DNA of 64,000 nt from Saccopteryx bilineata (lineage: Eukaryota > Chordata > Mammalia > Chiroptera > Emballonuridae), in NCBI RefSeq assembly GCF_036850765.1, contig NC_089495.1, positions 207,006,347 through 207,070,346 of the forward strand. Direction: 5' to 3'. A program made the translations under genes and the position numbers. Shown in pieces: positions 21,934 to 33,385 of this stretch. The notes under the pieces were generated by a model. The model was given only the letters and a program-made list of their open reading frames with translations. It made no database searches and was not told the DNA's origin. Every line of letters begins with the position of its first letter. Positions within the stretch are counted from its first letter, which is position 1.

Positions 21934-21939
21934 AACAGT

Positions 21940-23040
21940 ATTTAAAAATATGTGAATTTGAACTCAATTGAACATGAACTGTAAGGGTCACAAAAAAAAG
22001 AAATGGTTGCAGGAATGACTGAGTTATTGACTCTGGGTGAGAGGTCCTGCTCTAGTTTCCCCTAAACTGGAAAGGATGTTCCTAATCACTGCAATGCAGA
22101 CCTAGTTAATTATTCTGAATGCGGTGACCTCTCTTTGTTTCTAGAGGCTGTGCAGGAAGGGTCCCCCTACCGAACTCTTCCCATAAAAACTGGAAGGGTC
22201 TCAGACACCCCTGAATGGGCCATTCTCTCTAGAGGACTCTTCATTGGAAATCGCACGGTGGGAGGCCCATTTTTCAGTCCTGGCAGAAGCTTCCTGCTCT
22301 GGTTATGTGTTCTTCCAGGTTTTGGTGAAATTTGTACATACATAGAATTCTATTTATTCATTCTTAGTTTATTGTTTTAACTAGCTATTACCTTAAGCAG
22401 GGTGATGTTCTATTTATCTGGTGAACTTGTGTAGCTCATCATTGTGTTGATTCTTTATGTTTATTGTACTTAAAGTTACATAAGTAGATCAGGGAGAATG
22501 ACCACGAGAGTCCATTCGAAAGGACTGTCATTCTGGAGGGGGAGGGTCAGCGGGATTGTGCCTGTCCAAGGCCTCTCCTGCTGATTAGACACATCATCGG
22601 GGGCAATAGACTTTACTGAATGTCCAAGATGGGTCAGAAAACATGAAGAAGTGAGAGGAGCCACAGCCTGAGGAGGCAGCTGGGTTGGTCTCCAGAGTTG
22701 CTACAGTGTTTTTTCTAAAATGTCCAGTATTTAACAAAGAAAGTGAATTGAAGTGAAGAGACGCAGGGTGAAAAATAAAGGAAGAACATACAAATATGAG
22801 AATGAGAGGAATTCTAAATCAAGTTCCCTATTATGTAAAATGAAGACAATTTTCCAGTTCTGTGCTGAGTTATAAACTTCCTGGACGGTACATTCATCCT
22901 TTTCTTACTGGTTATGAGTTCTGTGTTGGACGATACACTATGGACACCAAGTCCCTTTCAAAGTGGAACCTTTCTGCCATCTAGAACTCTTTCATCTCAG
23001 TATTCCTCCACAGTGCGTCCTCACAGTTACCTTCCTGAGC
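21940..23040 (+). other. P1 intron 3, no gene
   Basis: Unit intron conserved with P2 (37860-40090) and M1/M3 (reversed). I see short open frames but no domain and no consistent splice sites. Confidence 0.5.
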
Positions 23041-23056
23041 ACCGCTTCCGGTTTTA

Positions 23057-23875
23057 TTTATTTATTTATTTATTTAAAGAAAATTTATTTTATTATAATT
23101 CCTTATGAAGTTAAAAACAGAGGCAGACCCTTCTCAATAAAGAACCTTTGCAAAAAACTACAAAGGATCACTCTGTTAAGAATCAAATCATCTAAAAACA
23201 TCAAAAATTGAAGATAACTGCGATCCTCAGACCGCAGTCCAGCTTGTAACACCCAGTCCTCCCACAGTCACAGCCGCAGGGATGTTACCCGCTTCTGAAT
23301 TCTCAGGGGCAGGAAGACACTCCACGGGACGTTTTTAAGTAGCAAAACCCATCATTGCCCTTTCTGGCTGATGGTCTCTCCAAAGTATAAACTTGCCATT
23401 CCTGGTCTTCTCTGGGGGCCACCTTGTTTGTTTGTGTCATTTTTTTAGGCTCATTCCTACAGGAGCTGGGTGGTGGGGGAGAGCACAGGCCACCAGTATC
23501 GAAGCTTCCACAGGGGAGAACACGGACCGAAAGACGATTTCAGATACATAAAGGAGACGTTCCCCTGGGAGCACCTGCATCTTAATGTTACAATCAGCGG
23601 GATGGTAGCGAAACTCATAAAATCCTTGAGACACCGAGGTTGCAGGACACTGACCCCCGAGAAACACTTCATTAGGGAACATAGGCAGGTCACTACCGAG
23701 TGCCGTTGGCTTGACTCTGGCCAGGAACAGAGAGGGGCTGCATCGTACGTACACTGGTTGTTCTCCAGAACAAGTCCAAATCGGAGAAGAAAGGAGGCGC
23801 GGCCCTCCGTACGCCAGAGTGACCTTCGTCTGGCCAGAGCCCGGTGCAACAACCTCCACCAGGGCACAGGAGGTT
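23057..23875 (-). pseudogene. Retrocopy related to OOSP/PLAC1 (oocyte-secreted/placenta-specific) proteins
   Basis: A minus-strand frame of 140 codons (23859-23437) contains PNEVFLGGQCPATSV, YEFRYHPADCNIK, LLYVSEI and VACALPHH. The spacing of Cys residues resembles the ZP-N-like domain of PLAC1 and OOSP proteins, which are secreted by oocyte or trophoblast (family knowledge from memory). It ends in an A-rich tract (AATAAATAAATAAA on the minus strand) and is flanked by a 15-bp duplication CCGCTTC(C/A)GGTTTTA (23042-23056 and 23876-23890). These are marks of L1-mediated retroposition. No signal peptide is recognisable, and the frame stops soon after the domain, before sequence that could continue it in another frame. 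It is probably a processed pseudogene. Confidence 0.62.
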
Positions 23876-23890
23876 CCGCTTCAGGTTTTA

Positions 23891-24267
23891 ATGGGTTTTT
23901 TTTGGAACAGATAGAGAAAATGTGAGAGAGGGACCAATAGGGACAGACAGAAAGGAGAGAGATGAGAAGCATCAATTCTTCATTGCAGCACCTTAGTTGT
24001 GTTTTGTGGTGGAAGGTGCAGCAGAGCAAGTGACCCCTTGCTCATGCCTATGACCTAGGGCTCAAGCCTGCGACCTTGAGCTCAAGCCAGTGACCATGGT
24101 GTCAAATCTATGATCCCACGCTCAAGCCAGAGACCCTGCACTCATGCTGTTGAGCCCACGGTCCAGCCGGATGAGCCTGCGCTCATGACGGCGACATCGG
24201 TTTTCGTACATGGGTCTTCCGCATCCCAGTTCAATGCTGTAATCACAGTGCCACTGCCTGGTCAGGC
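23891..24267 (-). mobile_element. Bat tRNA-derived SINE, type 2
   Basis: Antisense type-2 copy shared in position with P2 (40113-40493), so it was present before the P1/P2 duplication. Confidence 0.88.
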
Positions 24268-24545
24268 TGGGTTACAAAGTTATTGACAAATTACTTCTGC
24301 AAGAAAATAACAAATATTCTAGGCCCAAGAATTGGCTTGGCTGTATGCATCTGCTCTATGCCCTTTAGATTTTAATACAAAGCCATGGTCATGGCCAAAA
24401 CAATTTGGTACATAGAACTGTGTACTTGGGAAAGAACTGGAACAAAGTTTTGTAGCTCCAGACCCTCAAGGGTCATGAGATTTACTCATCGCACATGAAA
24501 AATTGATGGTGACTTGCTGTTTATTAACGAATTGCTTCTTATTAG

Positions 24546-24704
<159 letters not shown>

Positions 24705-24842
24705 TAGCGGGATGGACCACCTACCGTGGGCCAGAAGATATTCTAGACACTAGAGCCACACGGAAGTCAAGGAATAGCAACCCCTGCCCATGGGGGCTTA
24801 ATTCCTCAATTTGTTGAGGCAGACAGTCTATGACATTTTTAA

Positions 24843-25024
24843 TTTAATTTTTTTTAGTTTATTCATTTTTAGAGAGAAGAGAGAGAGGAGAGAGAGAGAC
24901 AGGGGGAGGAGCTGGAAGCATCAACTCCCATATGTGCCTTGACCAGGCAAGCCCAGGTTTTCGAACCGGCAACCTCAGCATTTCCAGGTCGACGCTTTAT
25001 CCACTGCGCCACCACAGGTCAGGC
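24843..25024 (-). mobile_element. Bat tRNA-derived SINE, type 3
   Basis: Antisense short SINE flanked by TATGACATTTTTAA on both sides, nested near the left end of the unassigned element. Confidence 0.93.
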
Positions 25025-25450
25025 CTATGACATTTTTAAAGGGCCTGAAATAAACCGAGTGGGACGGGCAAGGAGCACTTGTCAGCTGACACACACCACG
25101 CCCGTCCACTGGGGACAGCAGTTTTCTTGCATCCACAGAAACACTTGTTCTTACCTAATTTGAGTGTGCTGATCTCAAATCGGACATCAGTTTTTCTCTG
25201 TAAGCTACAGTTCTTTTTGCAATTCAAGATTTTAGGTTTTCATCTTATTGTAAAATTTTCAACATTTAGTTTAACATAATGAAATAGAATGTCTTCTTGG
25301 GCATCATCTTTGTGAAAATATAATAATTTATATAATGCAGTAAATACACTAATACACTAAAAGATATGATTGAATCAGAATTTGTCTACAATTTCAAAAT
25401 AGAACATATTGAAACACTTATTTTAATAATGAAATTTGCACAAAACTTAT

Positions 25451-26364
25451 TTAAATTCTATTCAGGCAAAAATTTGCGTTTGTAGCTCTTGCGTTTGTGT
25501 ACTTGTTGAGGACAGTCTCGTTTGATGCTCCAGCAATAGTCTGCTCATCACTAACAGCTCCAAGATTTTCGGGAAACTTATCAAGGTGACTGTTCAGGAA
25601 GTGAATCTTAATGCTCATGTTACATCCAATGTCGCGGAAAGCCAACAGCATCCTTTGAACCAGAAGTTCATAGTTTTCTGCTTTTTTGTTGCCAAGGAAG
25701 TTCTTTGTAACTGCCACAAAAGACTGCCATGCTGCTTTCTCCTCCTTGTTCATCTTCCTGGTAAATTCTTCATCACGTATGAGGGTTTGAATTTGAGGTT
25801 CATCGAATACACCTGCTTTTGTCTTCTCAAAAGATAAGCAGGAAAAGCAGAAATAATATGTTGAAAGCATTCACTTTCTCTATTCAAAGCCTGAACAAAC
25901 TGCTTCATTAAGTCAAGTTTGAAGTGAAGTGGGGGAAAGATGATCCTGTTTCGATGAACTACAGGTTCATCCACAATATTTTGCATCCCCACTTCCAGAG
26001 CTTCACGTTTCAGCCACTCATTCTGTGTCCAGTGTTTCTCCTGAGCTCAGCTGTCCCATAAACACAGAAAGCAAAGATACTTTGTGAAACCTCTCCGTTG
26101 TCCTCGCAGGAAATTTACCATTTTAAGATCCACACAAATGATCCAGTTATGCTCCTCATACTTCAGAAAGTCGAGGACAATTTTTATGTCATTATAATCT
26201 CACTGAGGGGTTGAATAACCAATTGGAACTGCTGAAAATAAGCAATATATGCATGTGTCACAAATGATGAAATATTGTGTCTTTGACGTTGAAGTGTGTA
26301 ACAGCCACATATATAACAGAAGGTGTCAGGACTATTCTTACATTTACGCCTACTCCAAGAAGCC
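25451..26364 (-). pseudogene. Broken non-KRAB gene with CxxC start and FPENLGAVSDEQ motif
   Basis: The minus strand from 26364 encodes MASWSRRKCKNSPDTFCYIC..., a possible Cys-rich start, then a stretch with SFVTHAYIAYFQQF. A stop and internal deletion follow. Other frames then continue with LDFLKYEEHNW, a segment with IIFPPLHFKLDLMKQFVQAL, and a 139-codon frame ending near 25451 that contains KEEKAAWQSFVAVTKNFLGNKKAENYEL and FLNSHLDKFPENLGAVSDEQ (each quoted in part). From memory, proteins with these blocks recur as uncharacterised repeat-like predictions in many invertebrates and some vertebrates. I do not know a named function. It needs at least three frame changes, so it is dead. Confidence 0.6.
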
Positions 26365-26377
26365 ATGATTCAATCTT

Positions 26378-26712
26378 TTTTTTTTTTTTTTTTTTTTTTA
26401 CAGAGGCAGAGATAGACAGGGACAGACAGACAGGAACGGAGAGAGATGAGAAGCATCAATCATCAGTTTCTCGTTGCGCGTTGCAACTTCTTAGTTGTTT
26501 ATTGATTGCTTTCTCACATATGCCTTGACTGCGGGCCTTCAGCAGACCGAGTAACCCCCTGCCGGAGCCAGTGACCTTGGGTCCAAGCTGGTGAGCTCTT
26601 TGCTCAAGCCAGATGAGCCCGCGCTCAAGCTGGCAACCTCGAGGTCTTGAACCTGGGTCCTTCCGCATCCCAGTCCGACGCTCTATCCACTGCGCCACCA
26701 CCTGGTCAGGCT
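26378..26712 (-). mobile_element. Bat tRNA-derived SINE, type 2
   Basis: Antisense copy inserted just upstream of the relic gene's start. The target duplication CCATGATTCAATCTT is perfect (26363-26377 and 26713-26727). Confidence 0.95.
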
Positions 26713-27046
26713 CCATGATTCAATCTTAAAACAAAATAAGAAGGTGTTTTTATCAGATAATAATTTTTTACATTTAAAAACAACCACAATTATGTAAAAG
26801 TGATGTTTGTAAAACATTAATTGCCTTGTGGTTATGTTCAATCCAAAAGTCGTTGCCCTTTAACTCCAATTTAAAAACCAATGCATGCCATTAAGTGTAA
26901 CAGAAAGAAATAAAAATGGCATAAAAACTAAAGCATGCACCAAAAAACAGATTTCAGATTTGGAATCAGTGATGCAGAAAAATATAGAAACAGTTCTAAA
27001 ACCTCATGCAACAGAATATGAAAAAAAAAAATTATTCCCCAGTCTA

Positions 27047-27984
27047 AGAAACAAGAAGCTTCCCGTGCAGGAATGTGGCGGTACGTTAGACGGTACTAAG
27101 CACTTCCTAGTTCAAAAATAATGATCGAATGAAGCAGGACCAAGGAGTATCGAGTGTGACAGGGTGGCGGGCTGAATTTGAAATCAGTGGGGAGGTAACG
27201 TGTGACCGAAGTCATAATGGGGTGACGGAGTTAGACTCTGTGTGTCTAAGGCAAGAACATTTCAGGTGAAGACATGTTGGTGGTAAGGCCTCAAGGATGT
27301 CCCAGCAGGGTAGGGACTGTAAGGAGGCCGGTGGGACTGGAAGTGCAGTTTGCATGTGGCAGAGTAGTGAGAAACGCCTTCTGCAACCGTCAGAGATTTG
27401 AGTTTCATAAGCTATTATTTTTCTCTTTTCCTTAGAAACTTACATTGATTCTTTAATCCTAGGTTGATAATTACTTTCAATTGCAACATTACTCTGAGTT
27501 AGGCATAGGCCAATTTTTATGTAAGGGGCCAGAGAATAGCCAATTTAGGTGTTCTGTGGGCGATGTGATCTCTAACTGCTCTGAACTCTCTCCCTGTCGC
27601 GCTAAAGTAGCCAAGACGGTACGTGGATGAATGAGTATGATTGTGTCCCAGGAAGGCTTTTTTTTTGTGGAAACCAAAGCTTGAGTTACATATTGTATTT
27701 ATGTGTTGTGAAGTAGTAGTTTTTGTCTTGTTTCTGTCTCTTTCGTAATTGAAACACCACCATGAGCCTGCTGACAGTACAGAGAGAGGGGCTGATTAAT
27801 TAGGTCACACGCTGTATTGTTCACACCGCTTGTTCTAGGTGAGTGCTGTGCAAACACAGTGTGAGCCACAGGGATGATTTTAATTTTCTAGTAAGTATAT
27901 TTTTTTAAAAAGTTGACATAAATGGGTGAAATTAACAATGTTATGTCATCCAGTCTATCAAAATATTTTGACGTGTGATCAAAA
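27047..27984 (+). other. P1 intron 4, no gene
   Basis: Unit intron between KRAB and finger exon, conserved with 41060-41990 in P2 and the reverse of 60300-61080 near M3. No coding feature seen. Confidence 0.55.
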
Positions 27985-28353
27985 TTTAAAAAATTTTTAT
28001 GTGAGAATCAGAGAGTCAAAGAGAAAGACTCTAACGTGGGCCCCAACTGGGATCCACCCGCAAGGCTTCTGCCAGGCGATGCTCTGCCCACCTGGGCCCA
28101 TTGCTTTGTTGCTCGGCAACAGAGCTATTTTAGCACCTGAGGCAAGAGCATCGAGCCATCCTCGGCATCTGGGTCAAGTTCCTCTGATGAGTCATGGCTG
28201 CAGGAGGAGAAAAGAGAGATAGAGAAAGAGAAATTTCAATGGGAGGGGTAGAGAAGCAGATGGTCGCTTCCCTTGTTGCCCTGACCAAGAATCTCACCCG
28301 GGACACCTGCATGCTAGGCTGATGCTTTAGCACTGAGCCGACAGGCCAGGGCC
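27985..28353 (-). mobile_element. Old bat SINE, type 1-like
   Basis: Diverged antisense copy ending 'ggccagggcc'. The same insertion is in P2 (41990-42362) and, reversed, at 59731-59975, so it is ancestral to the units. Confidence 0.75.
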
Positions 28354-28445
28354 AAACATTTATGTCTTATACTGCTTTCTGGTTCAGCTCTGTCGGTTCT
28401 GAAATATTGTTAAAAAGACCTTCCTCTGTCTGTGTCTGGTATTCT

Positions 28446-28729
28446 TTCTTTGTGACGGAGACATAGAGAGAGAGATTGATGGGCAGATAGCGATACAGAC
28501 TGGAAGGGAAAGAGATGGGAAACATCAGTTCTTCGTTGTGGCACCTTAATTTCTCATTGATTGCTTTCTCATATGTGTCTTGACCCAGGGACAAGAGCAG
28601 ACAAAAGTGACCCCTTGCTCAAGCCAGTGACCCCTTGCTCAAGCTGGCACCCTCGGGGTTTCGAATCTGGGTCCTCCCCATTCCAGTCTAACTAACTCTC
28701 TATCTACTGCGCCACCACAGGTTAGGTTG
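28446..28729 (-). mobile_element. Bat tRNA-derived SINE, type 2
   Basis: Antisense copy flanked by GTCTGGTATTCT on both sides. It is shared with P2 (42452-42774). Confidence 0.88.
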
Positions 28730-29065
28730 GGTCTGGTATTCTCAAAGAAGGAGGGGGAAAGCAATAATGAGCAGACCACATTGTGGCTTTTAAAAATGTG
28801 TTTGAAAGTGGCACTAACTCTACACCAATGTCCATTGGCCCAAGGAAATCCTATTGCCAAGTGTGATGGGATTGGTCTGGGCACAAGTTACCAGAATCCT
28901 GAAACATGGACCACGTCTGTCTTGTCCATGGAGGAAGTCACCGTAAATAGAGAACTTAGTACGTAGAAATGATTTCTTTTAAGTACTTGTTTGTAGATGG
29001 GCAATCTGAAATTCAGATTCATTTCTTATATGCTCTGTTCAACCACTGTGTAACGTACCATTTTC

Positions 29066-29454
29066 TTTTTTTTTTTTTGTATTTTTCTGAAGCTGGAAAC
29101 GGGGAGAGACAGACAGACTCCCGCATGCACCCGACCGGGATCCACCTGGCATGCCCACCAGGGGCGACGCTCTGCCCACCAGGGGGTGATGCTCTGCCCC
29201 TCCGGGGCGTCGCTCTGCCGTGACCAGAGCCACTCTAGCGCCTGAGGCAGAGGCCAAGGAGCCATCCCCAGCTCCCGGGCCATCTTTGCTCCAATGGAGC
29301 CTTGGCTGCGGGAGGGGAAGAGAGAGACAGAGAGGAAGGAGGGGGGGGGTGGAGAAGCAAATGGGCGCTTCTCCTATGTGCCCTGGCCGGGAATCGAACC
29401 CGGGTTCCCCGCACGCCAGGCCGATGCTCTACCGCTGAGCCAACCGGCCAGGGC
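29066..29454 (-). mobile_element. Bat tRNA-derived SINE, type 1
   Basis: Antisense, little diverged. The target duplication TAACGTACCATTTTCT is perfect on both sides. It is absent from P2. Confidence 0.95.
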
Positions 29455-29940
29455 CTAACGTACCATTTTCTGTGTTTGGAAGCCCTCCTGATCAAGTAAC
29501 TTTTTATGTATTCCAGCTTTTTTTTTGTTTTGTTTTGTAATAACTCAAGCAATGAAGAAGATTTCCACGTAGGTCATAGAGGTGTCACCTCCAAGTTTAA
29601 CAGAAATGTAAGCAGGGCATCAGTGGGAGTGTCATGGCTTGGCTGACTTACAAGAAAGAAACAGCTGGTGTATTGAAGGTATTTACAAGGCAGATTGCTT
29701 ACCTGGAAGGTGCCTAGTCTGAGTGACATGTAGAAGATGTTTCTGGGATAATTCTCCTGTATTTTCTTTAAAACAGGACTGTGTAGAAATGGATCCTAAA
29801 GAAATCATTGGTGAAAACAAATGATGTTGGACACAGATGATTAATAACCGGTGTGGCAGGAGGGCACTGGTTTGTTTGAGACCTGGAGGGTCTCCCTGCA
29901 GCCCTGTTGTTGCTTCTCTGACTAAACTTTCTTTCTCCAG

Positions 29941-30776
29941 CAGAATCAAAGCCAGAAAAGGTCTCTTGCTCCTCCCACCATCTGGACCTCTCCCGGGAGC
30001 CACTGCCCAGCCAGCAGGTGCTTCCCATGTGCTCGGACACGTGTGACTTCTATATGAGGTATTCGGGCCTGTGGCATCAGGGCCAGACATCTTTTTCTCA
30101 GAGTTGCTGGAGAGAAAACACAGAAGGTAAAAGCAGAGAAGATGGCTTGAGACCCTTGTTAGTGAGGACGAAGGAGAAGGAAACCTCAGTTGCATTCCAC
30201 AGCCCACCCAAAGGACCTTCCAGGGAAGGTCATGCGGTGCTAGAAATAGAGCCCAGCTCAGCCCAAAGGGTAAGCCCTGTGCAGACAGACAAGGAGAGGA
30301 AGGAATTAGAAAGCCCAATATCCGGATCTGTGAGCTGTAGCAAACATGAACCAGACTGCAGCCTGGAATCAAACGTTATGGCAGACAGGGTGACCCTCTC
30401 AGGGCAGAAGCCCTACGTTTGCAGGCAGTGTGGGCGAGGCTTCACACTTAAGTCACACCTCCTCGAAAACCCAGGGGCGCACTCATCCACAGAGAGGCCT
30501 TTTCTGTGTGATGAGTGTGGCCAAAGATGTGGTGACAAATCAAATGTCACAATGCACCAACGGACTCACACAGGGGACAAGCCATTTGTGTGTCTTGAGT
30601 GTGGACGAGCATTTGATTATAAGTCACTTTTCAGGAGACACCAGATGACTCACTTGGGGGAGAAGCCCTACGTGTGCCCGGAGTGTGGACGAGGATTTGG
30701 TGATGAGTCAGCCCTCAAGAGACACCAGAGGACTCACTCGGGTGACAATCCCTTTGTGTGTCTTGAGTGTGGATGA
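29941..30776 (+). CDS. KRAB-ZNF P1 finger exon, ends early at a nonsense codon
   Basis: The exon starts after TTCTTTCTCCAG and joins KRAB in phase (the split codon gives Ala, then ESKPEK). About 160 residues of acidic/Ser-rich linker include EPLPSQQVLPMCSD, SPPKGPSREGHAVLEIEPSS and CSLESNVMADRVTLSG. The first of these blocks, together with SPPKG, resembles the last exon of PRDM9 and ZNF343-like genes (from memory). Four fingers follow: finger 1 has lost its first His (ENPGAH), finger 2 has Cys in place of the core Phe, and fingers 3 and 4 are canonical. The TGA at 30774 replaces the CGA (Arg) of CGRGF in finger 5. The product would be about 350 residues with two or three usable fingers. Confidence is for the gene model, not for function. 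Confidence 0.75.
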
Positions 30777-31400
30777 ACATTTGATTATAAGTCAGTTTTC
30801 AGGAGACACCAGATGACTCACTTGGGGGAGAAGCCCTATGTGTGCCCGGAGTGTGGACGAGGATTTGGTGATAAATCAGACCTCAGGAGACACCAGAGGA
30901 CTCACTCGGGCAACAATCCTTTTGTGTGTCTTGAGTGTGGACGAGCATTTGATTATAAATCACTTTTTAGGATACACCAGATGACTCACTCGGGGGAGAA
31001 GCCCTACATGTGCCCCGAGTGTGGACGAGGATTTGGTGTAATGTCCAACCTCAGGAGACACCAGAGGACTCACTCGGGGGAGAAGCCTTTCATGTGCCCA
31101 ATGTGTGGACAAGGATTTGGTGATAAGTCATACCTCAGGAAACACCAGAGGACTCACTCGGGCAATAAGCCTTTTGTGTGTCGTTAGTGTGGACAAACAT
31201 TTGATTATAAGTCACTTTTTAGGATACACCAGACAACTCACTCGGGGGAGAAGCCCTTCATGTGTCCAGAATGTGGACAAGGATTTTGTGTAACGTCCAA
31301 CCTCAGGAGACACCAAAGGACTCACTTGGGGTAGAATCCTTTTATGTGTGGTGAGTGTGGATGAGACTTCAGCTGGAAAGCAGCACTCTTGAATTAACAG
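30777..31400 (+). pseudogene. P1 fingers beyond the nonsense codon
   Basis: The same frame continues after 30776 with fingers 5-11, almost all with intact C2H2 residues and HSGEKP-type linkers. It breaks again at TAG 31185 (finger 10, Glu codon of CRECG) and TAG 31333. The fingers alternate between two kinds, FDYKSLFR and FGDKS-LRR, giving a 168-bp two-finger period. The good state of these fingers suggests that the first stop is recent. Confidence 0.85.
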
Positions 31401-32250
31401 AGGCCATATTGAACGACAAGCGTGGCATTTGCAGGGAATGTGGGTGAAGCTTTAGATATAACTCAGATGTCATTGGACACCTGAGGACAGAAGGAGGGGT
31501 GAAGGTTTGCATATGCAGGGATTACGGTCAAGACTTCAGCAATCAGTGAGTCCTCATCTTACACCAGACACTAGACCATCTGTGTGTGTGTGTGTGTGTG
31601 TGTGTAGTAGTAGTAGTAGTAGTTGTAGTGGTAGTAATAGTGAACCTTCACAGGTGTGTCAGCTGTCATCAGGCACCAAGGACACATTCACCAGAGGAGT
31701 CACATGCATGCAGAATGCAGGTAGCCCTAGCCATACGTCAGCCCCCATTGCACAAGGAGGATGCACTTAGACAGGAAGCGTGTGTGCAGGGACTGTGGGT
31801 GAGGCGTTAGCAGTAAGGCAACATTGACCGAACAGCCAGTGTCCAGCAGTCATACCATGAGGGCATACTCAGGGAGGAATCATGTGTTTGCAGGGATTGT
31901 GTACAGGAATCTTGTGATCATGCATCCTTGTTCTCATGCTTTGGGGAGGTCCTTCAGTGAGGATGTTCCGGAGCTCTGCCCAGATAACCTTATCAGGACC
32001 CACACCCCTGCTGCTGCTAACTGCTGATGGGCACAGTGATGAATTCTTCTGTAAGACCTGCTGTCAGCAACAGGAAATGGCCTCCTCACAGAGGGTGGCT
32101 CCTGGCCCATGACTGATTGAGACAGAGAGACAAAACCTCACCCCTTGACTCTGTTGGGTTCAGAGGTCATCCTGGGTCAGGAGTGCCCATGAGATCTCAG
32201 CTGTGAACACACTGCAGGTCAGCTCCTTCCTCTGCCCAGTCCAGCCCTCA
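31400..32250 (+). other. P1 3' region with fossil fingers and poly(A) signal
   Basis: Decayed finger-like pieces (CRECG, CRDYG, CRDCG with GVSSKATL) persist in mixed frames to about 31830, showing that the ancestral array was longer. A (TG)n(TAG)n microsatellite lies at 31581-31640. CACCAATAAACC near 32255 is a possible poly(A) signal shared with P0. Confidence 0.6.
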
Positions 32251-32821
32251 GTCACCAATAAACCACTCAATTCTCCATCCATTGTCTCTCCAGGGACTCC
32301 ACTCTCAGGAGACATCTTAAGTGTATAAGGAGAATAGTCACAGCTGTGGCCATAAACCACCCTCACAAATGCCAGCGTATACGTTCTTTGTGTATGACAT
32401 GAATGGGCACAGACCAGGGAAAAGCTCACCTCAGGATGCATCATAGAACAGCTGCATTGTAGGCAACCGGCCATCTAACTTTGAACCCTGTATGACCTGA
32501 TTGGGAAACCAGTTAACAGCCCTTAGTGAATGTGTTTTGGATGCAACCCCAACACTCTGAGTGATCTTTGTGCTGACACAGAGAAATGCTCCTGAAGGGG
32601 CTTTAAAATAGTCACAGGGTAGATTTTCCCTACCCTTTTACTTGTTAATTAGTAAAAGAAAAAGTAATTTGTGACCCATACTAGCCCTTTCTTCACCTTA
32701 GCAAAAAAGGCTCTTATTCATTCACTTTCCCCTTATCACCTGATCTTTCTCCCCTGTAATCCTGTTGCCTTTGTTCTTGTAAAGAAGTTTTGTCCTCTGC
32801 TGAATAAAAGCTGTGAGAAAA

Positions 32822-33385
32822 ATCGAACTGCCTTTTGATGCAAGTATCCCACTTTTAGGAATTTACCCCAGGGACACCATTGCACTGTTTCAAAAGGAGA
32901 AATGCACCCCCCTTGTTTATGGCAGCATTGTTCACAATAGTGAAGATCTGGAAACAGCCCAAGTGTCCGTCAGTGGACGAGTGGATTAAAAAGCAGTGGT
33001 ACATATACACAATGGAATATTATGGGACCATGAAAAAGAAAGAAATCTTACCTTTTGCGACAACATGGATAGACCTGGAAACTATTAAGTTAAGAGAAAT
33101 AAGCAAGGCAGAAAAAGAAAAATGTCATATGACCTCACTCATTTGAGGAATCCAAAGAACAATGGTAACAAAGAAATGGAGTTGAGTCAGAGGAGAGATC
33201 AAAGGGACCAGAGGAAAAGAGGACAGAGGGAAAGGGGATGATAGGAAGAGATAAGCCTGAAGAGAAGGGGGAAGAGCATTATGTAGAGAGGGGCTAGGGA
33301 GATGTTGAGGGGAATACAATGGAGGGGGGATGCATTCGGGGAAACACTAGAATCTATGTAAACAAATTTAATTTAAAAAACCCCA
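32822..33385 (+). mobile_element. LINE-1 3' end
   Basis: Contains the end of L1 ORF2 (frames reading TAALFTIVKIWKQPKCPSVD and YTMEYYGTMKKK, each a familiar L1 block) and the 3' UTR with 'cctcactcatttgaggaatcc'. 5'-truncated, plus strand, several stops. Confidence 0.93.

Larger units (their letters stand above)
24831..27039 (-). mobile_element. Decayed mobile element of unassigned class with a foreign coding relic
   Basis: This insert is absent from the equivalent place in P2 (41040), M1 (2370) and M3 (61095). It is flanked by the 7-bp repeat CAGTCTA (24824-24830 and 27040-27046). Apart from two SINEs it is about 1.7 kb, AT-rich and unlike its surroundings. It carries a broken minus-strand gene (25450-26364). 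I see no clear terminal inverted repeat and no poly(A) end consistent with the gene's strand, so the class is open. Confidence 0.6.

Noticed and set aside
22914..23211. Short frames with FYLFIYLF runs
   Set aside because: They translate the A/T-rich tail of the retrocopy.
29683..30372. 229-codon minus-strand frame
   Set aside because: It is antisense to the P1 finger exon linker, whose plus-strand frame is supported by splice phase and paralogues.
33125..33319. Pro/Ser-rich minus-strand frame
   Set aside because: Antisense to the L1 3' UTR purine-rich tract.
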